NCBI GenBank assembly: GCA_024867545.1
Contig: JANFNE010000088.1
Span: 1-41,364 of the forward strand
Reading direction: 5' to 3'
DNA length: 41,364 bases
Source of the DNA: Phytopythium helicoides
Lineage: Eukaryota > Oomycota > Peronosporomycetes > Pythiales > Pythiaceae
Both the position numbers and the translations under genes were made by a program. Below are positions 1 through 10,066 of this stretch, in pieces. The number at the start of each line of letters is the position of its first letter. The stretch's first letter is position 1. The notes beneath the pieces are model-generated. The model did no database searches and was not told the DNA's origin. It saw nothing but the letters and a program-made list of their open reading frames with translations.

Positions 1-1306
1 CGAGCCCAGGAAGTACACTCATTTCCACCTTGTCTGCGTAGCGAGATCGAATGGTGTTGTACGCCATATCCACGGTGCTGACAACTTCGGCATCGATCGA
101 GCTTTTGTACTCCCATTGACTGTTGTAGTAGTTGTGAACGCACGTGCCGTCGGTGCTGCAGAGCGGCAGGTTGTTGGGTCCTTGGAGCATCATACCATAG
201 TCGATCCAGTTGGTACTGATTTCGCAATTGTCATTGGTGTAGATTCCGGAAGTGTTGATCAGTCGGATGGCGCAGCCACCATAGTAGCCACGTAGCAGGG
301 GCTGGACAATGGTGTTGGTTGATGTGCTCGGCTCACCAACAGGGACGACTTTGCGCGAGACTGTGTTGATCGCGCATTCAAAGTTGTACGGAAATAGGCG
401 TAGCGTTGTTGGCGCATTGGAGGTTGAGTCAGTTCCCTCCAACGCAAACGCCCGAACCAAGTTTTGCGGCTCAAACTCGCCAGGTTTTCTGCATGACATG
501 TCCTCTGGAAACAGAGTCAGGTCAGCCGCAAGAATCGAAGAGTACTCGTTGATGTGCGGAATCGGTTGAAACCAGAACAGCTTGAGCCTCGCTTCAATTC
601 CCCAGCGAGCAGAACATGGTGTGGCAATATCTAGCGCAATTTCGGCAAGCATGTCCTCAGACATTGTGAGACCCAGAGCATCCACTGTGTTGACAATCTT
701 TTGGGGAGAGGCAACGATAAAGAGTACGAGCGCGTCTCGATCCGTCGTTCCGGCTCCGCAGATTGCCTTGTCGTCGTTCAGCTCATTCACCAAGCTTGCT
801 GCAGACGCGCTCAGCGTTGTGTTGGCGAGATCAGTCGTCAACAAGGTTGTAAAAGTGGGCTTCCCCATTAACGCGTCAGAGCCGAACTGCGACAGCTGCA
901 GTACGGCTTGCTCGCACTCAACAGCGCAGTCAGGGCAAGAGTAGGTCAGCTCCGGGTCTAACTTTGTATATCCCAAGTAACTCTCGCTAGATGCCCGGAA
1001 CATGTACGGGGCCTTGATGTACGCCGTGTTGGCGCAAATGATAATCAGGATGACTGGGGCAACGATAACCTTGACGCTCATGACGACGAGAACCGCAAAG
1101 CCATCGAATCGGCGCTTCGAGTGGTCGTGGTTATGAAGCACTGAAAGTTCGTCTTCGTGCGGGCTGGCGTTCGGATTGTACTCCGCTCCGTGGCCGGCCC
1201 GATGGTGCATGCTCGCCATATCATCGTTGGTCACTGCTACGGTAGCCGGCGATTGCTTCCATTTCTTCTCAATCGTTGGCTCATCTCTCTCTCGGACAGA
1301 TGCCAT
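1..1306 (-). CDS. Partial single-pass membrane protein, function unknown
   Basis: An open frame runs from an ATG at 1306, directly preceded by an in-frame TGA, to the left edge without a stop, so at least 435 residues are encoded and the C-terminus lies outside the window. About 65 polar, His/Glu-rich residues are followed by KRRF and one hydrophobic segment at about residues 70-92. The long region after it has a Cys cluster (CPDC...C at about 124-131) and scattered further Cys, Asn and Tyr, as expected of an extracytoplasmic domain. Basic residues before the helix favour a type II topology. I recognise no family. It is the first of three minus-strand host genes and its codons are GC-rich like those of its neighbours. 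The open frame of this length is good evidence that it is real; the topology is inference. Confidence 0.7.
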   Translation of the reverse strand, partial: MASVRERDEPTIEKKWKQSPATVAVTNDDMASMHHRAGHGAEYNPNASPHEDELSVLHNHDHSKRRFDGFAVLVVMSVKVIVAPVILIIICANTAYIKAPYMFRASSESYLGYTKLDPELTYSCPDCAVECEQAVLQLSQFGSDALMGKPTFTTLLTTDLANTTLSASAASLVNELNDDKAICGAGTTDRDALVLFIVASPQKIVNTVDALGLTMSEDMLAEIALDIATPCSARWGIEARLKLFWFQPIPHINEYSSILAADLTLFPEDMSCRKPGEFEPQNLVRAFALEGTDSTSNAPTTLRLFPYNFECAINTVSRKVVPVGEPSTSTNTIVQPLLRGYYGGCAIRLINTSGIYTNDNCEISTNWIDYGMMLQGPNNLPLCSTDGTCVHNYYNSQWEYKSSIDAEVVSTVDMAYNTIRSRYADKVEMSVLPGL

Positions 1307-1503
1307 TCAGAGGTTGTGTCACTAACCTTTTTCTTGGAGAGCAGGAACTTGCGAAGTGAGGCAGGCAAATTCGCAGGAGCTGCAACTCCCAGAGCAGTTG
1401 AGTCTAATAATACTTGAACGAGATGAAAGGGCAATGATGCAACTCAAGTGAAAAGTTCAACGTCCGATTCGGCGGTGTTATATTCTTGGCAATTCCCCAG
1501 CCT

Positions 1504-2760
1504 CTACTTTTCAACGACGACACGAGTTGCCTCAAACGGTTTGGCCAACGCAGCCAACTTCTCTTTGTTGATGCTGTACCCGCCACTAAGCGATGGCGCA
1601 TTGAGCATCTCAACCGACCGCTGAGGCCCCGACAGCTGCTTTTTGCCTTGCTTGGTAAAGTAGAGCAGCATCGCGCACGGAACCAGCTCGGTGAAGAAGT
1701 GCAGCAAAAATTCAGAGGCAATGTAATGGACGCCGACAGGCGTGTGGTAATGCGACTCTTCGGAATGCATGAAACCAGTTCCTCTGCCGATCAAATACAC
1801 GGTTTTGACTGCGAAGAGCACGCACAACAACACACACACGGCGGTGATCTGTGCAATCAGCTCGAATTGTTAGAATCGTTTGTACGTCCGCAAAGCCAGC
1901 CATCAGCGAAAACGTACTCGGCGGAGAACAACTTGACGCGGCGAAGGCCTGGGGCGTGATGCGCGTCCACCCGTCGTGGTTGGGAGGTCAAAGAAAACCT
2001 CCTCGTTCGATCCTTGACGCCGGAAGAAGTGGATGAGGCGGATGCTGTAGTAGGCGATGGCGAACAGCGCGGCAAAGTAGAGTACGCCCTGCATAAAATC
2101 ACACGCGCGCCAGAGTCGACTCGAGGTCTTGGTGAGCACGATGAGCGCCGCGAAGCCCGCGTATAGTGCAATGTTGAAGAAGAAGAAGACGCGGCGCGGC
2201 CACGGGTGCGCCTTGCCCCAGCACGCGTAACAGAGCTGCGCCCAAAAGAGCAACACGAGGCCGTACATGGTGACAAAGACCATGGACGGCAGCCACAGGA
2301 AGGCCGCAAGCAGGCGGCAGACGACGTACGACGACGGCAGTGGCTCAATGTACTTGAGCGTCACCACTTCAGTCACGAGCGAGCCCACGCGCAGCGCCGA
2401 GCCGATGAACATGAGCAGGTAGAGCCGGTAGCGCATCTCGGCGCCAATGGATGCGGACGCCGCGGCCTCGCGCTGCAGCAACCCCGTGGAGGCACCCGCG
2501 CTCTCTTGTGCGCGGTCGTCCGGCGTCGGTAGCGCGTGGCCGCTGCCAGGGATGCTCGAGTACGACCCCTGGGACGACGAGGCCATGCCGCTGGCGGGGG
2601 CCGCATCCCAGTCGGGCGCCTGCCAGTACTGGCGCCAAATGGTGCGGCCCGAGACGACGCTAAGCGCCAGGAAGAGCAGGATGGTCGCGGCCAGCAGCGC
2701 CTGGTTGCCCGCGCTCAGCGCCGCCGCGCCGCCGGCCTCTTGGCTCGCGTCCATCGCCAC
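1504..2760 (-). CDS. THH1/TOM1/TOM3-like seven-helix membrane protein, one intron
   Basis: Exon 1 starts at ATG 2760 (MAMDASQEAG...) and encodes an N-terminal helix, a Ser/Ala-rich cytoplasmic stretch, then helices around RLYLLMFIGSALRVGSL, VVCRLLAAFLWLPSMVFVTM, VFFFFNIALYAGFAALIVL and GVLYFAALFAIAYYSIRLI. A second open stretch (about 1845 down to 1504) encodes QITAVCVLLCVLFAVKTVYL and SEFLLHFFTELVPCAMLLYF, the expected last two helices. The frame changes between them. A branch-point-like CTAAC and an acceptor TTGCACAG are visible near 1850-1875, so a short intron lies between about 1850 and 1990; I could not fix the donor. The arrangement matches the plant and stramenopile THH1/TOM1/TOM3 (DUF1084) membrane family, whose biochemical role is poorly known. 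The family call is moderate; that it is a polytopic membrane protein is secure. Confidence 0.65.
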
Positions 2761-2991
2761 GCGGGCTGCGCGTCGCCAGGCGGCGTCATGATGCAGCGAG
2801 AGGTAAGCGAAAGGCTCCAGGGGACTCTAAAGGCAACAACAGACAGCTGCAGCGCGGGGCGGCGCAACGCACATGAGGAGGAGGCGCCAGCCGTTACGGC
2901 GTCACAGGGGAGAAACTGAAGGTGTCGACAGTCCGCGCCGAAACTATTTACAAAACGCACCATGTAGCCAAGATGGCGCTCTCTTCAACTT

Positions 2992-4203
2992 CTAGGCGGA
3001 CGTGGTGAGGATGAAGGGCGACGACTTGCGGCGCATGCTCGAGTCGTCGGCGGCCCGCACCGCGCGCAGCAGCCGCGTGGGCGAGGACGAGCGGCGCGCG
3101 GCGTAGTACTCGGCCTTCTGGAAGATGCGCTCGGCGGACGCGACCTCGACGGGCGGCGCGCCGAGCAGCGGCAGCAGGTTCTCGTTCTCCGTCTGCGGGT
3201 TGCTGCGCTTGGCGACCACGTAGATGCCCAGCAGGATGAGCAGCAGGCTCAGCGAGTACACGACGTAGTGCCACGCCGACAGGTGCTTCATGTCCTGGAA
3301 GAAGCACAGCCCCGAGATGGCGCCCGCCAGGATGTAGCTCGCCTCGTACAGGTAGATGACCACCACCGCGTCCTCGACCTTGAGCGCCTCGTTGAGCAGA
3401 TACAGCCCGAACAGCGCCGTCGAGATGGCGCCGACGATGCACACGTACGTGAGCGGGTACCGCCAGATACCCGACTCACCGTCGTCGTGCAGCAGGCGCA
3501 TGGTGGCCGCAAGGAAGAAGAGCTGGCCGCTCATGACGCCTGCGAACACGCTGATGCACACCCGCGTGGCCTGGCGCAGCTCGAGGCGGCGGTTGCGGCC
3601 TGGCGTGCCCATGACGTCGTCGTCCGCGCGCCTGGAGCACGTAAAGTGCAGCGCGTGCTTGGCGTGGTGGATGAGCACGACGAGCACCGCGAAGAGCGCG
3701 ACGCAGTAGAGCAGGAACGGGAAGGTCACGAAACGCGACGCGAGCTTTTCGACGGGCAGCGGCGGCGTCTCGTGCGTGCCCGACACGCCCACGAGCACGC
3801 AGCCGGCGAAGATGAGGAAGGCGCCGACGAAGTCGTTGGTGGTGAGGCGCTCGTGCGGCAGCAGCATAGGCCCCATGAGCGTGTTCCAGCCGATGGTGAG
3901 CCCCGCCATTGGCGCGAGCAGCGACTGCGTGGCGAAGCAGTAGGCCACAGCGCCGAGCGCCGGGTTGAGCACGAGCATGGAGAAGAGTCCGCTGTAGAAG
4001 TAGAAGCCCCACGCGTGCGAGTTGGCGCGGCGCGGCACGTAGCCGTCGGCCACGGCGCTGCGGCTCTTGCCCGCGCGCTCGTCCTCCTCCTCGTCGCGCT
4101 CGCGCTGGTTGTGCGCGAGCTTGAGGAACAGCTTGCCCAGGATGCCGAACACGCTCGACACGGCCGACAGGAAGAGCCCCAGCGGCCACCCGAGCAGCCA
4201 CAT
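2992..4203 (-). CDS. NIPA/DMT-superfamily transporter-like membrane protein
   Basis: The frame is open to 4368, but the likely start is the ATG at 4203 (MWLLGWPLGLFLSAVSSVFG), because the upstream in-frame residues are basic and unlike a transporter N-terminus. The protein of about 403 residues has around nine hydrophobic segments. A first helix with GILGKLFLKLAH is followed by an acidic/basic cytoplasmic loop, then paired helices (GFYFYSGLFSMLVLNPALG, LLAPMAGLTIGWNTLMGPML, DFVGAFLIFAGCVLVGVSG) and a second half (YVCIVGAISTALFGLYLLNEAL, YEASYILAGAISGLCFF, VVYSLSLLLILLGIYVV). This two-half pattern with the LGK-like first helix is typical of NIPA magnesium-transporter relatives in the drug/metabolite transporter superfamily. 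The C-terminal tail is Ser/Arg-rich and probably cytoplasmic. Mg2+ as substrate is only inferred from the family. Confidence 0.65.
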   Translation of the reverse strand: MWLLGWPLGLFLSAVSSVFGILGKLFLKLAHNQRERDEEEDERAGKSRSAVADGYVPRRANSHAWGFYFYSGLFSMLVLNPALGAVAYCFATQSLLAPMAGLTIGWNTLMGPMLLPHERLTTNDFVGAFLIFAGCVLVGVSGTHETPPLPVEKLASRFVTFPFLLYCVALFAVLVVLIHHAKHALHFTCSRRADDDVMGTPGRNRRLELRQATRVCISVFAGVMSGQLFFLAATMRLLHDDGESGIWRYPLTYVCIVGAISTALFGLYLLNEALKVEDAVVVIYLYEASYILAGAISGLCFFQDMKHLSAWHYVVYSLSLLLILLGIYVVAKRSNPQTENENLLPLLGAPPVEVASAERIFQKAEYYAARRSSSPTRLLRAVRAADDSSMRRKSSPFILTTSA

Positions 4204-4567
4204 GGCCGTCTTGATGTAGCAGACGCGGCCGCCCGCCCGCGCAACGCCAAGCGGCAGAGAAGCCCGAGAGGAGGAGCGCAGAAGGCGCGTCGACTCGACT
4301 CGCCGATCGAAGATGCGCTTCCGTTTCGCGGTGGCGAATCTGCAGCCGCGACAAAAAACTGTTCCCAATTAGGCTAAATATGTAATTAACCTTAAATTTT
4401 GCCTTCATGTGCAAAGAGCTTGTTGTGGGGAGGTGATGTTCGCACAAACCCAGCCAAAAAACACTACCCCGTACCAATAATCCGGTACACAGCGACAAAA
4501 CTTTACGCTCATTTGTGTTCATTGCAGTTCTCGCTGCACGTGCTTGCTATTTTGAGCAGGCTTTCCC

Positions 4568-5815
4568 GTGTATGCGGATTGGAGTCACTGTGCATTCTGC
4601 CCCACACTCGCCACCTTGCTTATGGGTGATGACATCGCTGCTGAGCGCACATGGAGTATCGCGTGTCACCCTGTTGCACTATTTGACAGCCGTGAAACAG
4701 CACACGCTGCAATCAATCAGTTTGCTCGACCACTTGGATACGCTGTCGTGTGGTCAAGCGCACTATTAATGACAAGCAAGGTGTATGCCGTCGCATCATT
4801 CTTGCATGTGATCGGCATGGAATTTGTCGCAGTGTGGGAAAGGATATGCAGCCGAATGCATCATCGCGACGATGCAATCGTTCAATGAAAATTAATCTGA
4901 TGCGTACGCTCGAAGGAAAGTGGCGCGTCGACCACCGAGGTAAAAAAAAAAAAACGAGCACAACCACCCACCTACATCATCGGCCGAATCTCATCCGATG
5001 CACCGCCGAGCAGATATAACGCCTGATATATTTGCATCTATAATCACTGATGCTGAAACAGGCACACGGGCCGCTCAGTCAGTAGCACGTATTGTTGCTG
5101 CGGACCCCAGGAATTCAATAACTAAACGAAAAAAATATTTCCCAGTTGAAATTGACCCAGAATTATCAACTCCTTAGGTATCTTAAGTATCGAGACTCAG
5201 CAGCGCATCGAGAAATTTGTGACTGAGGACGAGTATGAAATACGACGTGATGCCTTGAACGAACTCTTCCCTGTTGAAGCTGCTTATATTGACGAGACTT
5301 GGCTAGATATATGGAAGTATAGAATGGTCTGTTGCTGGACCAATTCGGTCACGCATTTTGGTCTCCAATCTACATCGAGAGTTGAGGGGTATCATTCCGC
5401 AATGAAGCGATGGGTATGCTCATCGCGCGGAGATCTAGTCACAATATTCTCACGGATGGAGCATTGGTGGCAGCAATCTATCAATAAGTACCAAGAATCG
5501 GTGTCTGATGCATAGCTTTTATCAATCAAATCGACCAGAATCAATTTGTATGTATCAGTGGTGAAAATTATCCATACCTTTGCCATCTTGAGGTGTCTTA
5601 AAATGCTTCCAGAACTGGAGGAAATTCATATCTCATCTATATGCTCAGGGGCTTTCACGAAGACGCATGGACTCCCATGCATTCCCAAATTGAAAAGTAT
5701 CTCAACACAAATGGTCGCCTCCAACCCACTGATATTCACGCCCATTGGTGGATAAAGTGTCAATCACCTCTAGACGCAAAAACCATAAGTCTTTTACGAT
5801 TCAATATCGAATGAT
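4568..5815 (+). pseudogene. Decayed Mutator-like (MULE/FAR1-type) transposase
   Basis: Fragments in different plus frames follow the order of a MULE transposase. First comes a FAR1-like N-terminal region (FDSRETAHAAINQFARPLGY, then after a frame change RRIILACDRHG and MRTLEGKWRVDHRG). A linker with VARIVAADPRNSITKRKKYF follows, then at 5219-5515 the distal region with TSRVEGYHSAMKRWVCSSRG, which matches the NRVEG.H..LKR..G..G motif of MULE transposases. A last piece around 5650-5812 has PTDIHAHWWIKCQSPLDAKT. Frameshifts and stops (for example near 4770, 5177 and 5513) break the frame, and the catalytic middle is shortened. It is an inactive relic; no terminal repeats could be assigned to it. 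Confidence 0.65.
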
Positions 5816-5971
5816 TTTTATATAATGCATAGTATAAGCAAGTTGCACTGTTGCTTATTTTGACATATCGTACATTTTTCTGACACTCATGCCATGGTGG
5901 CGCATTCATCACCCGCTCAGTTGAAGTCGATGCACTTTTGGCGAAATCCTCGACGCAGCGGGCTGCACTTT
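5816..5971. other. Short spacer between transposase relic and TIR element
   Basis: AT-rich at first, then a GC-richer stretch up to the left inverted repeat. No coding signal, RNA gene or clear target-site duplication is visible. Confidence 0.4.
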
Positions 5972-6513
5972 CTGTAACTGGGCTGCCCAGTTACGCGACT
6001 TACACGTGCGCGTGTAAGGAGGAAGCGTTGACTTGGTTAACGTATACACACTGTACTGAATGTACAGTGTGAGACGAAAGTCACTTGACTGGTAGAAATG
6101 AGAACTGTATTGATTGTTGGCAGCCTGCTAGACGGGTGCAATGGCCCTGACCTCCTAGAAACTATATATGCATTATTGCAGGCGCTTATGAGTGGTCATG
6201 AGCGCTGCACCAAAAATGAACGACGCTGATTGGCTATTAGTGGTCGCTAACAGCCAATGAGAAGCGAGGGCAGCCATGAATGGCTGTCCGGACGTACGCA
6301 GTGGAATAGTGACTCGGCACTATTCCGGTCAGGAGCTTGACTAGCAGTGGTGTATCTCACACCACTGTCGACACTTGGAACGGAGCCATGGTGACGCACC
6401 ATTGCTCCACAGATCTGTGCGTTTCGCACAATCTGCAACACACAGATTTGTGCCCAGCACAAAGTGTGACTCGTTTGTACAGCCCACTGCACAAATTGTG
6501 TAACCCTGTTACA
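5972..6513 (+). repeat. Left 542-bp terminal inverted repeat, hairpin chain
   Basis: Nearly identical to the reverse complement of 7652-8193, with only a handful of substitutions. It is itself a succession of short palindromes: GTAACTGGGC/GCCCAGTTAC at the tip, TTACACG/CGTGTAA, CACACTGTAC/GTACAGTGTG, GCGCTTATGA/TCATGAGCGC, ATTGGCTATTAG/CTAACAGCCAAT, GGAATAGTG/CACTATTCC, AGTGGTGT/ACACCACT, GGAGCCATGGTG/CACCATTGCTCC, TTTGTGC/GCACAAA and GTAAC/GTTAC. Apparent open frames here are by-products of the repeats. Confidence 0.85.
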
Positions 6514-6622
6514 AGTTCCGTCAAACAGCTGGGATACGTCGATGTCGTTGATATTCTCCACACGCCGGTTTTTTGTGTTGACGACCGCGATGCTTCACCA
6601 ACGAATTCTTCTTGGTGAAGGA

Positions 6623-7411
6623 TCACCACAGATCTCGCATACGCCGCCCTTGTCGTCGTTCAGCCTTGCGCTTTTCGACAGATTCTGCACGGTTGGGGTG
6701 CAAACCGCAGTAGCGTGAGTGGTTGAACAACTCCACTCTCGTTCTGCACATACGCAGGCAGTACCAGCACTTGAACGACTCGAACACCACCGCTTCCGTA
6801 GAGTTCGGCGTCTGGGGGATACCATCGACGAGGACGTAGAAGTGGAGACGAAAATTGGTTGCGGAGTAGGCTGCACCCGCGTGCGGTAAGTCGCCGCGAA
6901 AGAGCAGAACTTGGCCGCGCGTAAGCTGAAGCGTGATCTTGTTCTTCATGTTGACAGTACCGATCATCGCACCGGGTACAACATCGAACAGCGTCTCGTC
7001 CATAAGCGCGACGATCACCGAAGCTTGAATGCTACCAGTACGCGCGAGGGCCATCGCTGTCTCAAACGTCGGGTAGTCGCGGTGAACGTCCTGGGCATCG
7101 CCCCCAGGCAGCGACCGCAGCGCAACAGCTTTGCCGAGTCTCCACTTGTCATCTAAACGCGAAAGGCAGGCTCTGAGCGCGCGCGCCACGGCGTTGTAGC
7201 CTGGACAGCTTGAGGAGACGCGGGCTTGGCCGCGGTACTCATCCAGGTCCTCGCCATAGACCTCCTTAAAGACGGGCAGGAAGTCCAACCTGCGCACCGC
7301 CCGTAAGATCTCGTGGATCGGGTCGTCGTCGAACACGTCGCTGTCGAAAAGGCCGTCCAAGATGGTGTAGCCGTCGTTCCAGAAACGCGCTTATTCGAGA
7401 CGGCCGTCCAT
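6623..7411 (-). pseudogene. 2OG-Fe(II) oxygenase-like protein with early in-frame stop
   Basis: From ATG 7411 the frame reads six codons, meets TAA at 7391-7393, then stays open to 6623. The downstream part begins ARFWNDGYTILDGLF and is about 255 residues long. It shows the 2-oxoglutarate/Fe(II) dioxygenase signature: an H-x-D pair in DVHRDYPTF, and a distal His and Arg in GDLPHAGAAYSATNFRLHFY. It ends in a Cys/His cluster (CWYCLRMC...H...C..H) that could bind zinc, then a basic tail. Proteins of this shape oxidise or demethylate substrates; the substrate here is unknown. The single nonsense codon may make it a recent pseudogene, translation may restart downstream, or an unseen upstream exon may exist. 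It is the only gene inside the TIR element and has host-like GC-rich codons. Confidence 0.55.
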
Positions 7412-7651
7412 GGCAAATCGGATAATGATCGGTTGTGTTGGAGATAGTGAGGTCTTGGACACGAAGCTTGGGCAGAGCGGAGGGAGTTCTTCACTTGGAC
7501 AGAAGACCGGAGCGAAGATGTAACGGGGCGTTCCCCGTTACACAAAAGTGGGTGAGTTGTCAACCACCTGTGACGCGGTCCCGTCACGGTGCTGACACTC
7601 AAGGGTTGTCAATCCCTGATTGGCTAATATTCACCCATTTAGGCCAATGGG

Positions 7652-8193
7652 TGTAACAGGGTTACACAGTTTGTGCAGTGGACTGAACAAACGAGTCACA
7701 CTTTGTGCTGGGCACAAATCTGTGTGTTGCAGATTGTGCGAAACGCACAGATCTGTGGAGCAATGGTGCGTCACCATGGCTCCGTTCCAAGCGTCGACTG
7801 TGGTGTGAGATACACCACTGCTAGTCAAGCTCCTGACCGGAATAGTGCCGAGTCACTATTCCACTGCGTACGTCCGGACAGCCATTCATGGCTGCCCTCG
7901 CTTCTCATTGGCTGTTAGCGACCACTAATAGCCAATCAGCGTCGTTCATTTTTGGTGCGGCGCTCATGGCCACTCATAAGCGCCTGCAATAATGCATATA
8001 TAGTTTCTAGGAGGTCAGGGCCATTGCACCCGTCTAGCAGGCTGCCAACAATCAATACAGTTCTCATTTCTACCAGTCAAGTGTCTTTCGTCTCACACTG
8101 TACATTCAGTACAGTGTGTATACGTTAACCAAGTCAACGCTTCCTCCTTACACGCGCACGTGTAAGTCGCGTAACTGGGCAGCCCAGTTACAG
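7652..8193 (-). repeat. Right 542-bp terminal inverted repeat
   Basis: Inverted partner of 5972-6513, same length. Just inside it (about 7515-7650) and just outside it (about 8194-8340) more short palindromes continue in the same style, for example GTAACGGG/CCCGTTAC near 7520 and CCAGGG/CCCTGG near 8240. Confidence 0.85.
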
Positions 8194-9020
8194 TGGGCGT
8201 TGATCACCACGGTTGGTGGTGTGTAGCGTCCCAGGGCTCCCTCCCTGGCTAACAATCAACACTCAGTCTCATTTTCTACGCTTCCTGCACATCTCGTGCT
8301 CGCCCAGCGTAACGTGGGCGCAGTCCCGTTACAGAAGACCACTTGAGGGGTAGATGGAAGATTCGAAAGTGATTCGATTAAGGTCCTTAGTTCGCAACTA
8401 CTTGCTACCTCTAAGCCTGCCTGTCCTTTACTGGGTTCACTCTACCTGATCTTCCCCTGGATAGTGATTCACGGCAGCCAATCAGAAAGCGCCACGTCGA
8501 TCCCATCTTGTACCCACAATCTCGTACCCACGAGTTGGAATAATCGACGAGCGTAATCAACGTGGGATCGCATTGGACTGCCTCAGGCTAGTCGGTCTAG
8601 GTCAAATCGTCTGCCCTCATCCGGTTGTCATGGATAGAGGGTATCACCTGTCATGGATAGAGGGTGTCACCTGTCATGGATAGAGGGTGTCACCTGTCAT
8701 GGATAGAGGGTGTCACACCAGACTGTAATTATAGCCAATCAAATACCCTAAAAATGTCCGATAACCCTTATTTGCCAGACATATGTGGTTCAATCAAAAA
8801 TATCAATACACTGTGATTGAATGGACTCTTGTACGCCCCACAATAAAAATGCCACCAAAACTGATGCGTTGTCGTTAATGCGCTCGATAGATATGGCATT
8901 TACCAACTCGACATGGAGTGTACCTGTCCACGTTGCCACAATGTGTTGCATAGCCCTCTTGCCCGCCACTAGAAATGCGATGCATGCGAGCGCTACGCCA
9001 ACCGCGACCAGTCCGCATGA
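8194..9020. other. Non-coding stretch with short palindromes and a tandem repeat
   Basis: No frame with recognisable coding content. The first 150 bp continue the small-hairpin texture of the neighbouring TIR. The 23-bp tandem repeat is listed separately. Around 8840-9020 a few in-frame fragments could be decayed sequence upstream of the RING gene, but stops interrupt them. Confidence 0.4.
8626..8716. repeat. 23-bp tandem repeat, four copies
   Basis: The unit TGTCATGGATAGAGGGTGTC plus ACC repeats four times head to tail without spacers (8626, 8649, 8672 and 8695). The first copy differs by one base and the last by its final base. It is a minisatellite and not a CRISPR array, because there are no spacers. 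Confidence 0.9.
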
Positions 9021-9161
9021 CAGGCTAGTGACCGTCGGAACAAGCGACGCCGTGATGCGTACAGAAAAACGCATCAACCTTCACGTCTGACTGCACAAGT
9101 TGCAACCGTCGATGGTCCAGTTCAAGATGTGCAACAACCGGTACTTTCTGTACCAGAACCT

Positions 9162-10066
9162 ATGCACGACGTACCAGCGCTGGCAGCCGACAACCATGAT
9201 CCGATTCAAGATGTTCAGCAAGATGATTGTGCCATATGTTGGGAGCCAGTGTCGAACCCTTATTCCGGATTGCAGTGTGTGCATCAGTTATGCACAGAAT
9301 GTTTGTTGCACCACTGCGAGGTGTCGGGTCTACAGAGACCTTAGGGTACTCTGCCGGGTGCAAGGGAACGGTAGCTCCTACAAAGGGCTAGACCTGCCCA
9401 GTAGAAGGTAAAACCACGACTGCATTGAAATTATCGCTTTCACTCAAGCGCCCAGATCGAGGCCGCCAGGCACGCACACGTCCTCTTTCGAGTGCGTACG
9501 GTGGTACCGTGGCACTCGGCTCCCTCCAGCTCTTCGTATCAACTACCACATACACCGTCACTTGTTGACCGCCACGGCAGACTGTTCTGACCGTGACAGA
9601 GGCTTGCGGCGAAAATGCCAGGTGCCCGCTCTGTCGCACACTGGTGTTTCCCGCCAATGGTCAAGTAATCCCCGTCCAATTTGATATATCCACTGCCGAA
9701 TTTGATATCCCTGACGAAGTAGATCAGTCATCCGTCCGTGTAGAACAGTCACATCGTGAAGACTGCTCTATATGTCCCGAGCCTATTCGCGACCCTCTCG
9801 GTGGGACACACTGCACGCATCGGTTCTGCTCACACTGTATACTTAGGTGGGCCAGAGAGCATGGGGTGACCGCAGAGTGCCCACTATGCCGGGCTACCCT
9901 AGACCTCCCACCGGGCGACCAATCAGATACCCTGCCAGTACAAGGCAGCCAATCAGCTGTACGTCCTTTTAGTGGTTACCAGATTCGCTACCGCCTGGTA
10001 GAGGCAGTGTATTCCAGTAAATCTGAGGAGTCAGATGACAGTGACAGCGACTATAGAGAGGACTAG
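9162..10066 (+). CDS. Two-RING-finger protein, probable E3 ubiquitin ligase, one intron
   Basis: Two RING fingers of the same design lie in tandem. The second (from 9752) is uninterrupted: DCSICPEPIRDPLGGTHCTH, then RFCSHC, a spacer, CPLCR. The first begins DDCAICWEPVSNPYSGLQCV, HQLCTEC, then breaks off at 9320, and its closing CPLCR appears at about 9620. A GT at 9321 and AG ending at 9601 remove 281 bp and restore the spacing (HCE/ACGENARCPLC); both exons are then whole numbers of codons. The start at ATG 9162 is the first in a frame open from 9021; an upstream exon is possible. The C-terminus is acidic (SEESDDSDSDYRED). RING domains recruit ubiquitin-loaded E2 enzymes; the substrate is unknown. 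The splice is inferred from RING geometry alone. Confidence 0.65.
9321..9601 (+). other. Probable intron splitting the first RING
   Basis: GT...AG boundaries in phase 0; removal joins the two halves of a C3HC4-type finger. An insertion into a formerly continuous gene would look the same. Confidence 0.5.

Larger units (their letters stand above)
5972..8193. mobile_element. 2.2 kb TIR element carrying an oxygenase-like gene
   Basis: Two 542-bp inverted copies (5972-6513 and 7652-8193) bound a unique interior of about 1.1 kb that holds one minus-strand gene and no transposase. The outermost bases are CTGTAACTGGGC at the left and the complement at the right. I found no matching 8-11 bp direct duplication at the two flanks, so the true ends or the transposition mechanism remain uncertain. 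Long TIRs with captured host genes are characteristic of Mutator-like non-autonomous elements (Pack-MULEs), and a MULE relic lies just to the left, but foldback-type elements are an equal alternative. Confidence 0.7.

Noticed and set aside
3268..4377. 369-codon plus-strand frame opposite the transporter gene
   Set aside because: Composition-driven antisense shadow of a GC-rich gene; the residues (long R/H/E/A-rich runs) have no membrane or domain pattern, while the minus strand gives a clear polytopic protein.
6247..6629. Frames of 90-104 codons in the TIRs (also 7620-7918)
   Set aside because: They run through palindromes and occur in both strands and both copies; no protein-like pattern.
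8626..8716. CRISPR-like array
   Set aside because: Four adjacent 23-bp units with no spacers in a eukaryotic context; a minisatellite.
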